Source: Nocardia terpenica (GTDB lineage Bacteria > Actinomycetota > Actinomycetes > Mycobacteriales > Mycobacteriaceae). From it: a stretch of 64,000 nt of DNA. The position numbers and the translations under genes are program-made. Numbering within the stretch: the stretch's first letter is position 1; each line of letters begins with the position of its first letter. The notes below the pieces were generated by a model. That model was not told the origin of the DNA, searched no databases, and worked only from the letters and a program-made list of their open reading frames with translations. The stretch spans positions 1,426,001 to 1,490,000 of the forward strand of contig NZ_JABMCZ010000003.1 of the NCBI RefSeq assembly GCF_013186535.1, given 5' to 3'. Shown here in pieces: positions 29,501 to 36,902 of this stretch.

Positions 29501-30510
29501 AACACCAAACCCTGCAAGCAGCCATCCCCGGCCACCGGAGGGCCATCGCTGCCCTCGAATCCGCCCTCGCCGACGCCGAGAAACACCACCAAGACGGCAC
29601 CACCCCACCCACCACCGTGCACGGCACCACCTACACCGAACGGACCGACGCCTCCCGGGCACTGGTCGAAACCCTCCGCCAAGCCGCCGGACGGCTCCAC
29701 AACCGCCCAGTCGACGAAGCGATCACCGTCGCCACCATCGCAGGGCTCGATATCGAAGTCCGGTACAGCACAAGCAATTCCGAGCTATACCTCAAACCCG
29801 TCGGCCTCGCGGTCACGCCCCGCGCGATCGAGCACGAGAAGCTCTACCTCGACCCGAAGAAACAGCAGGGCCTCACCGCCGAGGAACGCGACAAAGCCTT
29901 CGGCCAGCTGGCCTCGGGCCTCATGACCCGCGTCGAAAACCTCGTCAACGACCTCCCCAAGGCGCTCGAGGAACGACGCTGGCGACTCCACCTCGACACC
30001 GACCGGCTCCAGCAACTCGACACCGAACCGCCCACGGGATTCGATCGCCTCGGCGAACTCAAGGCCATGTACGACGAACTCGACCAGCTCGAACGGCAAC
30101 TCCGCCACGAAGCAACCAGCCCAGAAGCCATCGCCCGCCGCGAAGCACTCGAACAGCGACTCGCCGCCAAAGGACGCCACCGCGGCTGGAGCCTGATGCT
30201 CAACGCCACACCCGCACTCTGCCACCAACTCGGCCTCGACTCACCGGCGCAGGTCCGCGCCCTCATGGCCCAACATGCAGACGAGGCATGTCTCGAGAAA
30301 ATAGAACAATACAAGGCCGAACGGCCCAACGGGCGACCACCCGTAGACCGCGACCGGAATGGCCGAAGCGTATCCGAAGGCGCAGTCGTCGTGGCTCTCG
30401 TTGCGAAATCGCAGTGCCACGAGGTGATCGGCCCAGTGCAACACCCCGTGCACGACGCAACAGTAATTCCGTTTCGAACGCAAAACCGTGGCACCGAACT
30501 CGATAGCTAG
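23506..30510 (+). CDS. Giant DarB-like adenine methyltransferase / SNF2-type helicase (start unresolved)
   Basis: The frame codes up to 2334 residues. Numbered from 23506: an N6-adenine methyltransferase domain with motif I VLEPGCGSGTF (about 540) and catalytic motif GNVPF (about 603), then a superfamily-2 helicase with Walker A GAGKTG (about 1334), DEAH in FIDEAHH (about 1488), TGTPVSN, and motif VI REGRIIRQ (about 1890), then coiled coils and the tail GTELDS. Phage P1 DarB and similar ICE proteins have this fusion and protect incoming DNA from restriction, the likely role here. An AAAGGAG site supports 23506, and residues 12-16 are QLDLF. But 23597-24214 clearly codes for another protein in a different frame, so residues about 31-235 are probably not made as read; real coding resumes at about 24205. 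Confidence 0.85.
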   Translation: MAAKSNLPGEGQLDLFAVVESSPVSEEDQHHVEPDSSDRRANLARAHRPTAGVEPGTDQHVPGSGDPRDLPADRRPDGHGAGSGGRAVEDRESGAGTGLSDAGGADQHRPPADHRGSADRGPLRQDPGPRRTPRRRSGRAGDRGRGAGGSVAGADSAETGAGHGTGGAGGSAAADAVDAGAGDGGAPAAGDAGRRSAAAGGPRQRGHVVIHEPAGNRDAQGRPAARRPRRSRRNALDPNQLTLLDSFGAGPIDPFAANPGATPLPSTPAETATETLAPTTVPSSEASVVGGRSPVADPADERAESAAPGVGGRRDAGVPPFMQVWERIEDAVFDAGLDGDQIEDLSLDVEAWLDAAAIDADHADTARTRLVGLVADLGLPDRIRDTLLTVIGDVSPARAPESPVTEPVATTGMGEDERDLPEPVDFPPDTAIVVPESAKDRAHANLAAIRLLDVLDRENRYATPDEQAVLARWSGWGAVPQVFERGPEWEAEHTELSELLDPAQWALARESMLNAHYTDPRIAAVMWRAVQRAGFTGGRVLEPGCGSGTFIAHAPAEAVMVGVEVDPVSARIAAALYPTRAQIRAEGFEETRVETDSFTAAIGNVPFAKLRLYDPAHNPTNQLIHNHFLIKSLDLVGPGGYVAVITSMYTAENLDDRARREMADRADLIGGLRLPAKAFQRVAGTDTSTDLLVWRVREPEREPSHDTRLFLGQGTLTVREKTEHGHYEVREFQINRYFAEHPEHILGTLTYASNAFGREDLYVDGVAGDALAERIDAHLTRLIDQARDNDLGLIATAESTALVGADVETGLVVPTTETGGVAVDTLRWNDDQQRIDVYGPAGWTRAEVRGKRKMAEWRALLGLRDVATQLVGAQLDGRDAQQRAALRSELNRRYDTYLAKYGYINRFTMIDPPAVDDARHRAQLDTAIERWRIEQGTAERPFQGAVPDEVLEELSDKAWESEREPYKKQAHLEGILRNDPTTSVVFALEHFDEQTHRGTKAAIFTSDVIHAAPTPPTHADTIQDAIAISLDESNRIDLPRITGLLDTTREDVETQLEATGLAFRSLDDPDTWLHAPMYLSGNVRRKLAAATEAAGRDPRYRANAAALAAVVPERKTTVDVRLGAVWVESADYVQFIRDTFTIPAEEKVLVERVDGQWVIQVDKTYPGARGDLLKWGLAPKAFQGQREGGYNFEDPKADELGIAYAGVAGGDYDHITLLGDLCNSAPIRVNKSKDYLTTVGGDQLHARATRAVQSKARRLAQEFENWAMDSDPARRERLLDRYNELFNSVVAPAYSGAHLTVPGLGTHYKPYRYQLDAVARIVSEPATLLDHVVGAGKTGTMLMAAMELRRLHLARQPWIVVPNHIVDQVAREANQWYPGARVLCGSSATDPAGRRRLIAQSAAQDWDFVIVPASAFKRMPTSKQTRTAFIQSKIDELGIAQGELEGKKASKILEVRLKAAKQQLKKQLEEIKRDTGIGFEDSGCDYLFIDEAHHYKNLLRVSNITELACTPGSQQAMDLQLKLEYLRKKRRREAVAAGIPADAYVERVATFATGTPVSNSIGELWVMTNYLRPDLLEEAGVRHLDSWGAVFTTTRDTIELNTSGSRFETRTRVGDFVNTGDLIGMTSVFTDSVTRDQITAALPELDEGQRIVVSFTPSQEVADFIADLGYRADTTDPKRLDIDNGLKIATDGRNVTLDPRAAHLDPPGAIEKRLDYLRELARRSGHEDIAEDQQFLAAMAAGSEASAVADEADQGRLRASVVAEQILAVHADTRDNTYTDDLGEPSPVTGGLQIVFCDRATPKTDRAQWTIYQAIKDELVAGGMEPDGIRFIHDYRNAAAKANLFADCRAGKVSVLFGSTEKMGTGANIQTRAVALHHVDVPWRPADLEQREGRIIRQHNQNPSVRIFCYIAERTFDTYMWQVLERKAFFIERLKRADRSARRVQDLGADSLAENAAMIKAIATGDDRYIRQIELQSAVADLQAEQDAYFSAARSAEREHQTLQAAIPGHRRAIAALESALADAEKHHQDGTTPPTTVHGTTYTERTDASRALVETLRQAAGRLHNRPVDEAITVATIAGLDIEVRYSTSNSELYLKPVGLAVTPRAIEHEKLYLDPKKQQGLTAEERDKAFGQLASGLMTRVENLVNDLPKALEERRWRLHLDTDRLQQLDTEPPTGFDRLGELKAMYDELDQLERQLRHEATSPEAIARREALEQRLAAKGRHRGWSLMLNATPALCHQLGLDSPAQVRALMAQHADEACLEKIEQYKAERPNGRPPVDRDRNGRSVSEGAVVVALVAKSQCHEVIGPVQHPVHDATVIPFRTQNRGTELDS
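23597..24214 (+). CDS. Unknown 205-residue protein nested out of frame in the helicase ORF
   Basis: ATG 23597 follows GAGGAGG. The frame has near-uniform G/C third codon positions, while the overlapping helicase frame in the same stretch reads as low-complexity Arg/Gly/Ala/Asp, so this is the genuine coding frame. The product has WREHIGLPPEWSPEQISTFLD, DRMGTAQGPAVARWK and a helical C-terminal half (STLVRVMAAHLLQVMRED). It is soluble, with no recognised domain. Its stop (24212-24214) lies exactly where helicase-like coding resumes one frame back, so a gene junction, an insertion or a -1 frameshift are all possible. Confidence 0.7.
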   Translation: MSNQIRQIVEQTWREHIGLPPEWSPEQISTFLDRETRAISRQIADRMGTAQGPAVARWKTENPGQEPDYLTLVALINTGRQQITEEVLTEALYDKIPVHDEPLDAGPGEPVTADVVPADRWRVPTARRPEPDTELEELADRLLPTRSTLVRVMAAHLLQVMREDGQPLPEAHDSAAMSSFMNRLETGMRKDGQPLDGPGALAATR

Positions 30511-30735
30511 ATTCACCCGATTCTCTCGACACTCACATGAAAGCGGACAGTAGTCTTGTTGTGAGCGAACCACACCGTGACGTGCTGCAAGCCCATTTTT
30601 CCGTACAGGGCGGCCTGAATGTCGATACGGTCGTCCAGCCTGCCGACCACCACCCCGCACGATCCCCGATCCCGCCCCCGCAGAGTCATCGGCGGTGGAC
30701 GGCGGCGAGGTCGGCGAGGAGTGTGATCGTGGAGC

Positions 30736-31173
30736 TCAGCAGCCGGTTGTCGTGGCGGATGATCTGTCGCAGGGTGGTGTGGGCGTCGTGGTCGTATCGC
30801 AGACCTTCGAGGAAGTGGCAAGCTGTCCGCGTCCGGGCGACAGAACACCCTCGCCGCCGCGCTCAAGGAGTACGGGCCCTGCGGCGCACCGTCTACCGCC
30901 CGCTCCCTGTCCGATTCGGACTATCGGCGCAAGATCTCCCGCCAACTCAACAAGGGCGAATCCTTGCGCCGGACCCTTCGACCGCAGCCCCTGCTCACCA
31001 CCGACCGACCACGCCTTACGCCACCGTTGCACCGACCGCACACCGACTCGCAGCCTCTTGGCGATCACCGCGTTGTCCACGTCCCGGGCGAAGTCCTGCG
31101 CAGCCTGCAACCGCAACCGCTCCCTGAACTTTCGACGCCCAGCGGTCAACCCACCGCCTTGCGGGTACTTCAC
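30736..31173 (-). pseudogene. Broken IS630-type transposase, N-terminal HTH part
   Basis: The minus-strand frame starts MKYPQGGGLTAGRRKFRERLRLQ and continues AVIAKRLRVGVRSVQRWRKAW, the double helix-turn-helix start of IS630-family transposases of actinobacteria. After about 70 residues the frame drifts out of the family, and the DDE catalytic half is absent. The remains mark the left border of the biosynthetic island. Sequence from 30511 to 30735 has no convincing gene. The piece at 30513-30650 (minus) reads like a decayed coding end (DRIDIQAALYGKMGLQHV) of unknown origin. Confidence 0.65.
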
Positions 31174-31230
31174 CCAACAGGTGTACCCCGTTCGGCCCGC
31201 ATCGGCGTCAAGCCCGGCGACATCACGAAT

Positions 31231-31416
31231 TCAGCCGCTGTCGTCCACCTGATCGTTGGTCTGGGGGAAAACGATCGGCCGCTCACCGGCGTTGACGAGA
31301 TCCTCTGCTGCACGGACTACGAGAGTGCTCTTGTCGGCTCCGGGTGGTGAGTCGACGACCACTGCCTTGTAGTTGGGGTTGGCGAGGTCGGCCAGGACGG
31401 CCGCGGTGGCGGCCGC
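31231..31416 (-). pseudogene. Fragment of a P-loop ATPase with damaged Walker A
   Basis: The minus strand encodes AAVLADLANPNYKAVVVDSPP followed by GADKSTLVVRAAEDLV and PIVFPQTNDQVDD, then a stop. Two stops (TAGTAG at 31417-31422) stand immediately upstream. This looks like the start of a plasmid/phage AAA or helicase-type ATPase in which GAGKST has become GADKST, and only about 61 residues remain. It is a scar of an older gene and not functional. Its position between the IS630 remnant and the first biosynthetic gene suggests rearrangement at this junction. Confidence 0.55.
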
Positions 31417-31512
31417 CTACTATTTCTGAACCGGCTGGCGCCGGAGCGGGCCACCCGTGGTGTGGGCGCCTGGAGTCCGTCGTCAGCGGAATCAGGATGG
31501 AGAATGTTCGAG

Positions 31513-32007
31513 TCACCCGCTCTGGGCGATCGACTCTATTCGCGGATTAGCGATCTTCTGATAATCGACGGTATCGAGTGCCAATGAACGATCCAGACGC
31601 GCCGCATTGAAGAATATTTCCTCGTGTGTAAGTAGATTGTGATCGACAATCAGCTCCATTTGGTCGGTGAATGTGAATGGCAGCACCGTTCCGCTGACGC
31701 TGCCCGCCAGGTCCTCGGCAGTTGTCACGGGCGCGAAATACGCGCGGGTGCCCCCGTACATTCGCCGGATGCTCTCGAAATCGACCCTATCCACACCTGA
31801 AACGACCGCGAGAACGTGCGCTGGTGCGGCACTCTTTTGCTTGACTGCGACCACAATGCTCTTGGCTGCGGCGGCGAGTGCATGTCCGCGGAGTTCACTC
31901 GCGATTGCGGTCACCCCCTCGGGTTCGTGATCGATGATTCGATACCGCGCCCGATGATATTTGAGTAGCTGGATGAGTTTTCGGTAGGTGTTGTTCTGCG
32001 TTTCCAT
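31513..32007 (-). CDS. YbaK/EbsC-type aminoacyl-tRNA deacylase
   Basis: This 164-residue protein is a stand-alone editing-domain homologue. Family features visible are the central lysine (Lys49 in AAAAKSIVVAV), the GG loop (MYGGTRAYFAP) and the C-terminal MELIVDHNLLTHEEIFFNAARLDRS strand-helix typical of YbaK/ProX proteins. Members hydrolyse mischarged aminoacyl-tRNA. As the last gene of a cluster that also carries an aminoacyl-tRNA-synthetase-like enzyme, it may clear tRNAs mischarged by a pathway amino acid (self-protection) or act on a tRNA-linked intermediate. Both are inferences. Lower GC than the transfer genes. Confidence 0.85.
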   Translation of the reverse strand: METQNNTYRKLIQLLKYHRARYRIIDHEPEGVTAIASELRGHALAAAAKSIVVAVKQKSAAPAHVLAVVSGVDRVDFESIRRMYGGTRAYFAPVTTAEDLAGSVSGTVLPFTFTDQMELIVDHNLLTHEEIFFNAARLDRSLALDTVDYQKIANPRIESIAQSG

Positions 32008-32019
32008 GTGTCCCTCCGG

Positions 32020-32427
32020 CTATCTCAGGATCAAGCGCTGCCGGAAGCGCTCACTGTTGATCACACCGCGGGTATGTGAACCTGCAAGAATGACTGTTTC
32101 CCCGTCCTCGGCAGAAACATCGAAGCGCAGTCGGCTGCCGTCGACGTCGACTAGGGTCGCGTTGATGCTGATGGTGTTGCCCTCAACTGAGGGAGCTAGG
32201 TGACTTGAGTCGTGCGCGATGCCGACAGTCATCCAGCCGGGTACCACGTACGGTTCCACCGCGCGCATGGCTGCGAGCTCCGACAGCCACAGCAATACCG
32301 GAGTCGACAGGACAGGTAGGTCGTTGCCCCAGCGCATCGCCGTGTCCTTCTCTGTCACGGTATGTTCGACAGTGACGGTTTGATTCAGTGCAGCTTCGAA
32401 ATTTCCGAGGCGATTGACGGCGGTCAT
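32020..32427 (-). CDS. FlK-like hot-dog thioesterase
   Basis: This 135-residue protein matches fluoroacetyl-CoA thioesterase FlK in layout: VTEKDTAMRWGNDLPVLSTP carries the active-site Thr, SELAAMRAVEP the Glu, and HDSSHLAPS the His. It ends with HTRGVINSERF, the typical last strand. FlK enzymes hydrolyse small or toxic acyl-CoAs. Here it may release the pathway acid from CoA or remove a harmful acyl-CoA. The start at 32427 is set by GAGG and an ATGA overlap with the acyl-CoA dehydrogenase, not the longer open frame. Confidence 0.82.
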   Translation of the reverse strand: MTAVNRLGNFEAALNQTVTVEHTVTEKDTAMRWGNDLPVLSTPVLLWLSELAAMRAVEPYVVPGWMTVGIAHDSSHLAPSVEGNTISINATLVDVDGSRLRFDVSAEDGETVILAGSHTRGVINSERFRQRLILR

Positions 32428-33569
32428 ACGGAAACCTCTTCCCTGAGTTTGATAAGTTGCTGGAAAACATTCTTTCGCTGCATCTCCGATGTCCCGCCTG
32501 CAATCAGAGGACCGAGACCGTCGAGGAGTCTTCGTGAATACTGACCGTTCATATACCCAAGATGGCCGAGAATCCGAAAGAGGTGTTCGGTGGAATTGTG
32601 CAAGGTCTCCGAACCGTGATATTTGGCGATGGAGCATCGGAGATTGGCCTGTGGATCCTCAGCAAGCAACGATTCCAATGCCGCATATGCCATCCAGCGA
32701 CTGGTTTCGATACCGAATTTGATATCAGTTATCCTTGATTGAACGTATTGATAATCCGCGATGGGCTGCTTGAACGCCACCCTTTCGAACGAATAATTGA
32801 TAACATCAGACAGTACTGGCTCAAGGTAGGCCGAGGCCAGCACTCCGTACAGCAGCCGGTCGAGACTGATCGTGTTGTAGATGATCGACAGCCCCTCGCC
32901 AACACCCCCGATAACGGCGGATTCTGGAACTTCGACTTCGTGCAACGTGAAGGGGCCCGTCGGGCTGGTTCGATTGCCGATCATGTCCTCCGGTTTCCCG
33001 TGCTCTACTCCTGGATTGGCCATATCCACCATGAAGAGAGTAATATCACGTGAGCCTACCTCGGGAATTCGCCCGAGGATCATGGCCAGATCGGCAATCG
33101 GACCGTTGGTTACATGGTCCTTGGCTCCAGACAGTACGTATCCGCCCGGTGCCGACACCGCGCAGGTCGTGACGCCCGAGACGTCAGAGCCGCCCCGAGT
33201 TTCGGTAAGGGCGGTGGCACCCACTTTTCCCGATGTCAGTGGCGGCAGGAATTCTGCGATCTGATCTGTAGTGCCGTAATAGAGCAGCGAGCGAATCAAT
33301 CCTGCCTGTGCCACCATTGACAGCGAGAATCCAAGGTCGCGCCCACCCTGGGCCAGCCCTTCGAAGGCGGCGACGAAATCCCACCAGCTGCCACCCGCAC
33401 CATCCCAGCATTTCGGGACGGCCAGTTTCCACACTCCCTCGGTAGCGATCTCGAGCCAGGATTCACGGTCGAGCTCGCCGCGCTCGTAGCAAATATCGGA
33501 GCGCTTCGCGATAGTAGCTTCGCCGAGAGCCTGATAGTATTCGCGAATAGATGACGACGGGCCGAACAT
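32424..33569 (-). CDS. Acyl-CoA dehydrogenase family flavoenzyme
   Basis: This 381-residue FAD enzyme has the N-terminal helical domain, the TALTETRGGSDVSG FAD/substrate strand (about 118-131), the HLF-GHLGYMNG region and the closing IAGGTSEMQRK. In medium-chain enzymes the catalytic glutamate precedes GT (YEGT); here that place is Ala-Gly. The base must come from elsewhere, as in isovaleryl- or long-chain-type enzymes, or the reaction may not be a normal dehydrogenation. TGATG overlap with the aminotransferase upstream and ATGA with the thioesterase downstream make a tight operon. Confidence 0.88.
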   Translation of the reverse strand: MFGPSSSIREYYQALGEATIAKRSDICYERGELDRESWLEIATEGVWKLAVPKCWDGAGGSWWDFVAAFEGLAQGGRDLGFSLSMVAQAGLIRSLLYYGTTDQIAEFLPPLTSGKVGATALTETRGGSDVSGVTTCAVSAPGGYVLSGAKDHVTNGPIADLAMILGRIPEVGSRDITLFMVDMANPGVEHGKPEDMIGNRTSPTGPFTLHEVEVPESAVIGGVGEGLSIIYNTISLDRLLYGVLASAYLEPVLSDVINYSFERVAFKQPIADYQYVQSRITDIKFGIETSRWMAYAALESLLAEDPQANLRCSIAKYHGSETLHNSTEHLFRILGHLGYMNGQYSRRLLDGLGPLIAGGTSEMQRKNVFQQLIKLREEVSV

Positions 33570-34846
33570 CAGCTATTTGTCCTCTCCGCATGAAAATCCA
33601 TCACAGTCTGGGTGGCCTTGATGATTAGTTCATCTATATCAGCGCTTGAACTGGTCAAGGGAGGCGCGATCAGGACGGAAGCTGTCCTCGTGTCGACTCC
33701 GGCTGGATACAATAGAAGGTCGTGCCGTGCCGCGTGCTCCAGGAACAAATTCCGCGTGCGGGGCCACAATCGGGGGTTGTCGATGATTGGCACGGCGAGC
33801 AGGAAACCATCGCCTCGCGGTGTGCCAAGAAAGCGACATTCACTGACCGCATCGGACAACCGCTGCCGCAGGCTTGGCGCGCGGTCGCGCACCGACGCCA
33901 GCAGGTCGCCCTCGCGCAATTGCTTGAGGACCGCGACTGCAGTCGCTGCGGCGACGGGACTACCGGCCATGGTGTGGCCGAATGTGCCCAGATCCGGTTG
34001 ATCCTCAAGGGTTTCGGCGATGCTGGGTCGGACCAGCACAGCGCCTATCGGATAATAGCCAGCGCCTAACCCCTTGCTCGCGGCGACGATATCCGGAGCC
34101 AGACCATTCTGCATCGACGGCATCCAGTGACCGAGACGCCCGAAGCCCGTCATCACCTCGTCGGCGATGACTACAGCCCCTACTTCGTTTGCAGCGCGAC
34201 GAATCCCGCGTAAGGTGCCTTCTGGACAGACCGCCGCGCCTGAGGAAGCACCTCCGACCGGTTCGACAACGACAGCCGCTAATTCGTCCCCGATCTCCGA
34301 GATCGCCGCTTGCCATTCGGACAGCCCCGCCCGCTCGTCGCGATCGCCAGTCGCCTCGACATGCCGGAATATCTCGCGATCGGGGGCGGGCACAGTACCT
34401 AGCGCCCGCCAGCGCACTGGATGCCCCGAAGTACTCAAGGCCGCGTACGTAATTCCGTGATAGCTGGGGATTTCGGCGAGTACGACCCTGCGACGGATAT
34501 CGCCGCGCGCATAATGATAGCACCACGCCACGCGCTGAGCCTGCTCAAGGGCCTCCGAGCCGGAGTTCGTGAACAGATGATGGGTGAAGGAATTACCGAA
34601 CAGGTTGTGGAGAGCTTCATGTAGTTCTTCGAGCGGCTCTGTCGTGCACTGCGCCCGATAGGCGAACGCAATGGTGTCGAGCTGCCGCTTCATGGCCTCA
34701 AGGACCAACCGATTACCGTGTCCGACATTCACATTGACCGCGCCCGAGCATGCATCGAGTATTTGCTGACCATCCTCGGTTACAAGGTGGCTGCCGTGAC
34801 CGGAGGCAATTTTCATTTTTCCGAATATAGATTGAGTGTTCGACAT
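33569..34846 (-). CDS. Class III PLP-dependent aminotransferase
   Basis: This 425-residue enzyme has the fold type I class III signature: NSGSEALEQAQR for phosphate binding, Asp229 in VVIADEVMTGFGR contacting the pyridine nitrogen, and Lys258 in AASKGLGAGYYPIGA forming the Schiff base. Members move amino groups to aldehydes or keto groups away from the alpha carbon, so this enzyme may aminate an acyl intermediate made by the adjacent KASIII. It starts one base after the KASIII stop (TAGAATG). Substrate unknown. Confidence 0.92.
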   Translation of the reverse strand: MSNTQSIFGKMKIASGHGSHLVTEDGQQILDACSGAVNVNVGHGNRLVLEAMKRQLDTIAFAYRAQCTTEPLEELHEALHNLFGNSFTHHLFTNSGSEALEQAQRVAWCYHYARGDIRRRVVLAEIPSYHGITYAALSTSGHPVRWRALGTVPAPDREIFRHVEATGDRDERAGLSEWQAAISEIGDELAAVVVEPVGGASSGAAVCPEGTLRGIRRAANEVGAVVIADEVMTGFGRLGHWMPSMQNGLAPDIVAASKGLGAGYYPIGAVLVRPSIAETLEDQPDLGTFGHTMAGSPVAAATAVAVLKQLREGDLLASVRDRAPSLRQRLSDAVSECRFLGTPRGDGFLLAVPIIDNPRLWPRTRNLFLEHAARHDLLLYPAGVDTRTASVLIAPPLTSSSADIDELIIKATQTVMDFHAERTNS

Positions 34847-34847
34847 T

Positions 34848-35831
34848 CTAGTACCACCTCATTACTACAGCCCCTGTCGTCATTCCGCCTCCTATCGCCG
34901 CCAGCAGGACTAGATCGCCGCGATGCAACGGCGTTGTACCATGACTTCGGAAGAGCGTCATTGGAACGGATGCAGCTGCGGTATTCCCAATCCTATCGCC
35001 GCTGAACGCTATCCGATCGCGATCGATACCTAGTTGAGAACCGATTCGTTCCACCATACGCACATTGCCCTGATGGATGATCACCCGATCGATATCGCCG
35101 AGCCGGACTCCGGCTATATCCGCGGCCTCATTCACCGCCTTCGGCAACGTCGCCGACGCATACTCAAGGACTTTCCCGCCCTGCATCCGGAAGCGGTCGT
35201 CGCCATTGCACAGGGTGGCCGCACTACAAGGTAGCGCGGAACCACCCGCCGGGACTTCGACGTAATCCGCTGTTGCACCGTCGGCCGACAGTGCGTAACC
35301 GATTATCCCGAAACTATCCGGAACGGCTGACAGTACGACCGCACCGGCTCCATCGCCGAATAATGAGACGGTTCGACGGTCACGGCGATCCATTATTCGC
35401 GAATACACATCCGCCCCCACACAGATCGCCGCGTGACAGCGAGGATCGATCGCAAGATGGTTGGCGGCCAGCACCAGTCCATAGATAAACCCGCAACACA
35501 CGGCATTGATATCGAAAGCGGGGCACTGACTCAGTCCCGCTTTTCGTTGCACGTGCACCGCAGTCGCTGGCAGCGGCTGATCTGGGGCGCTGGTGGCGAC
35601 AACCAGGAACCCGATTTCAGACGATGACACTGTCGAAGCGGCAACAGCATCGCGGACTGCTGCTGCGGCCAAATCCGATGTCGCCTGGTCTGTCTTGGCG
35701 TAGTAACGGTTATTGATTCCAGTTCGCTCCACAATCCAATTCTGATCTACGCTCGCCCATCGACTTATCTGGTCGTTGCCTATGGGTACTCTCGGCGAGT
35801 ACTCGCCTATGCCAATAATTCCGATTCCCAT
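34848..35831 (-). CDS. 3-oxoacyl-ACP synthase III family condensing enzyme (KASIII/FabH-like)
   Basis: This 327-residue thiolase-fold enzyme has the complete Cys-His-Asn triad: Cys112 in NAVCCGFIYG, His253 in IIHQGN and Asn283 in IGNTAAASVP. It also has the expected GAGAVVL and the closing GGGMTTGAVVMRW. It would condense an acyl-CoA with a malonyl-type or other CoA/carrier partner, or act as an acyltransferase, which some KASIII relatives do in secondary metabolism. No acyl carrier protein gene is in the cluster, so CoA substrates or the host carrier are implied. Confidence 0.92.
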   Translation of the reverse strand: MGIGIIGIGEYSPRVPIGNDQISRWASVDQNWIVERTGINNRYYAKTDQATSDLAAAAVRDAVAASTVSSSEIGFLVVATSAPDQPLPATAVHVQRKAGLSQCPAFDINAVCCGFIYGLVLAANHLAIDPRCHAAICVGADVYSRIMDRRDRRTVSLFGDGAGAVVLSAVPDSFGIIGYALSADGATADYVEVPAGGSALPCSAATLCNGDDRFRMQGGKVLEYASATLPKAVNEAADIAGVRLGDIDRVIIHQGNVRMVERIGSQLGIDRDRIAFSGDRIGNTAAASVPMTLFRSHGTTPLHRGDLVLLAAIGGGMTTGAVVMRWY

Positions 35832-35915
35832 GAGTTTCTCGCAAGTAGGTATAGGCCGAAGATGTGGACCGCCGCGCTGACACCGCGCGGGCGGTCCGCG
35901 CTCGCTCGGGCTCGG

Positions 35916-36845
35916 TTAAATTAACTGGTGAGGGGTGAACTCGCTCTGATAAGGGTACATGCGTTTAGATTCGTAAGTAGCTTTCGCTACGTCGAATATG
36001 GCCTCGGTGACACGTCGCTGCTCGTCCTTACCTACGAAATACCAACCCGGTGTATTGTTAAATTCAACAATCCGATAACCATCCTTCGTTGGAATGAAAT
36101 CCAGTCCCGCGACGGTCACGCCCATGACACGGGCCGCTCGGATGCTGATCTCCACCAGTTCCGGATCAGCCGGCACCAGGCGGGCTGAAGCACCCATGTT
36201 AATGTTCGCCTTCCAGTTCGACGTCGCCGGAATGCGAGCACAGGTGAGCGGGGCGGTCTCACCGACTATGGTGACCCGGATGTCGCCCTCGGGGTGCGGA
36301 AAGTAGGGCTGGCAGACGAGGGCCTGATATTTTTGCAGTAGTGTCTCAGCGAGTGCTCGACCCTCATCGTCGAGAGTGTTGATCCGTTCGACATCCTCGC
36401 CGCCCAGACCGAATGATGGCTTCAGTACGACGTGGCCCCAGTCGGCTAACGCCGCGGCCACATCCGCGAGACTGCCGCACGAGCGGGTGGGCGCAATCGG
36501 CAGCCCCGCTATCGCCATGCGGCGCAACCCCAGAAATTTACTCTCCGCTGTTAGATAGACGTCGGCCGGATCCAGAACGGTGACTCCTGGAACCCGAGAC
36601 AGGAGTGCATACCGCTCGTAATCGAGCTGCGTATGGTCGGATCGGATCTGCGCACGCGAGATGATCACGTCGAACGCTGATACTGGCTCCGGACCGATGT
36701 ACGGATCGATATCGCCGCCGTTACTGCGGCAGTTGATGTCGTCCAGACTGAACAGGGTTGTGTCGTAGCCGAGGTCGCGGCCGGTTTGTTCCAGATCCAC
36801 CGACTCGTACTCGTCATGTTCGTACCCGAGAATACCAATACGCAT
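35916..36845 (-). CDS. RimK/LysX-like ATP-grasp ligase
   Basis: This 309-residue ATP-grasp enzyme carries VVLKPSFGLGGEDVERI (nucleotide loop), PEGDIRVTIVG, SNWKANINMGA and the metal-binding IVEFNNTPGWYF. RimK/LysX relatives join a carboxylate, activated as acyl-phosphate, to an amine, building amide or peptide bonds without a ribosome or NRPS. A GGAG site precedes the ATG at 36845. It is one of two adjacent ATP-grasp enzymes that likely make successive amide bonds in the product. Confidence 0.88.
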   Translation of the reverse strand: MRIGILGYEHDEYESVDLEQTGRDLGYDTTLFSLDDINCRSNGGDIDPYIGPEPVSAFDVIISRAQIRSDHTQLDYERYALLSRVPGVTVLDPADVYLTAESKFLGLRRMAIAGLPIAPTRSCGSLADVAAALADWGHVVLKPSFGLGGEDVERINTLDDEGRALAETLLQKYQALVCQPYFPHPEGDIRVTIVGETAPLTCARIPATSNWKANINMGASARLVPADPELVEISIRAARVMGVTVAGLDFIPTKDGYRIVEFNNTPGWYFVGKDEQRRVTEAIFDVAKATYESKRMYPYQSEFTPHQLI

Positions 36846-36902
36846 TGATCTCCAATCGGATTCGGTCGACCGCGCGCGGTCGCCGAGGCTGAATAAGGGG
36901 CA

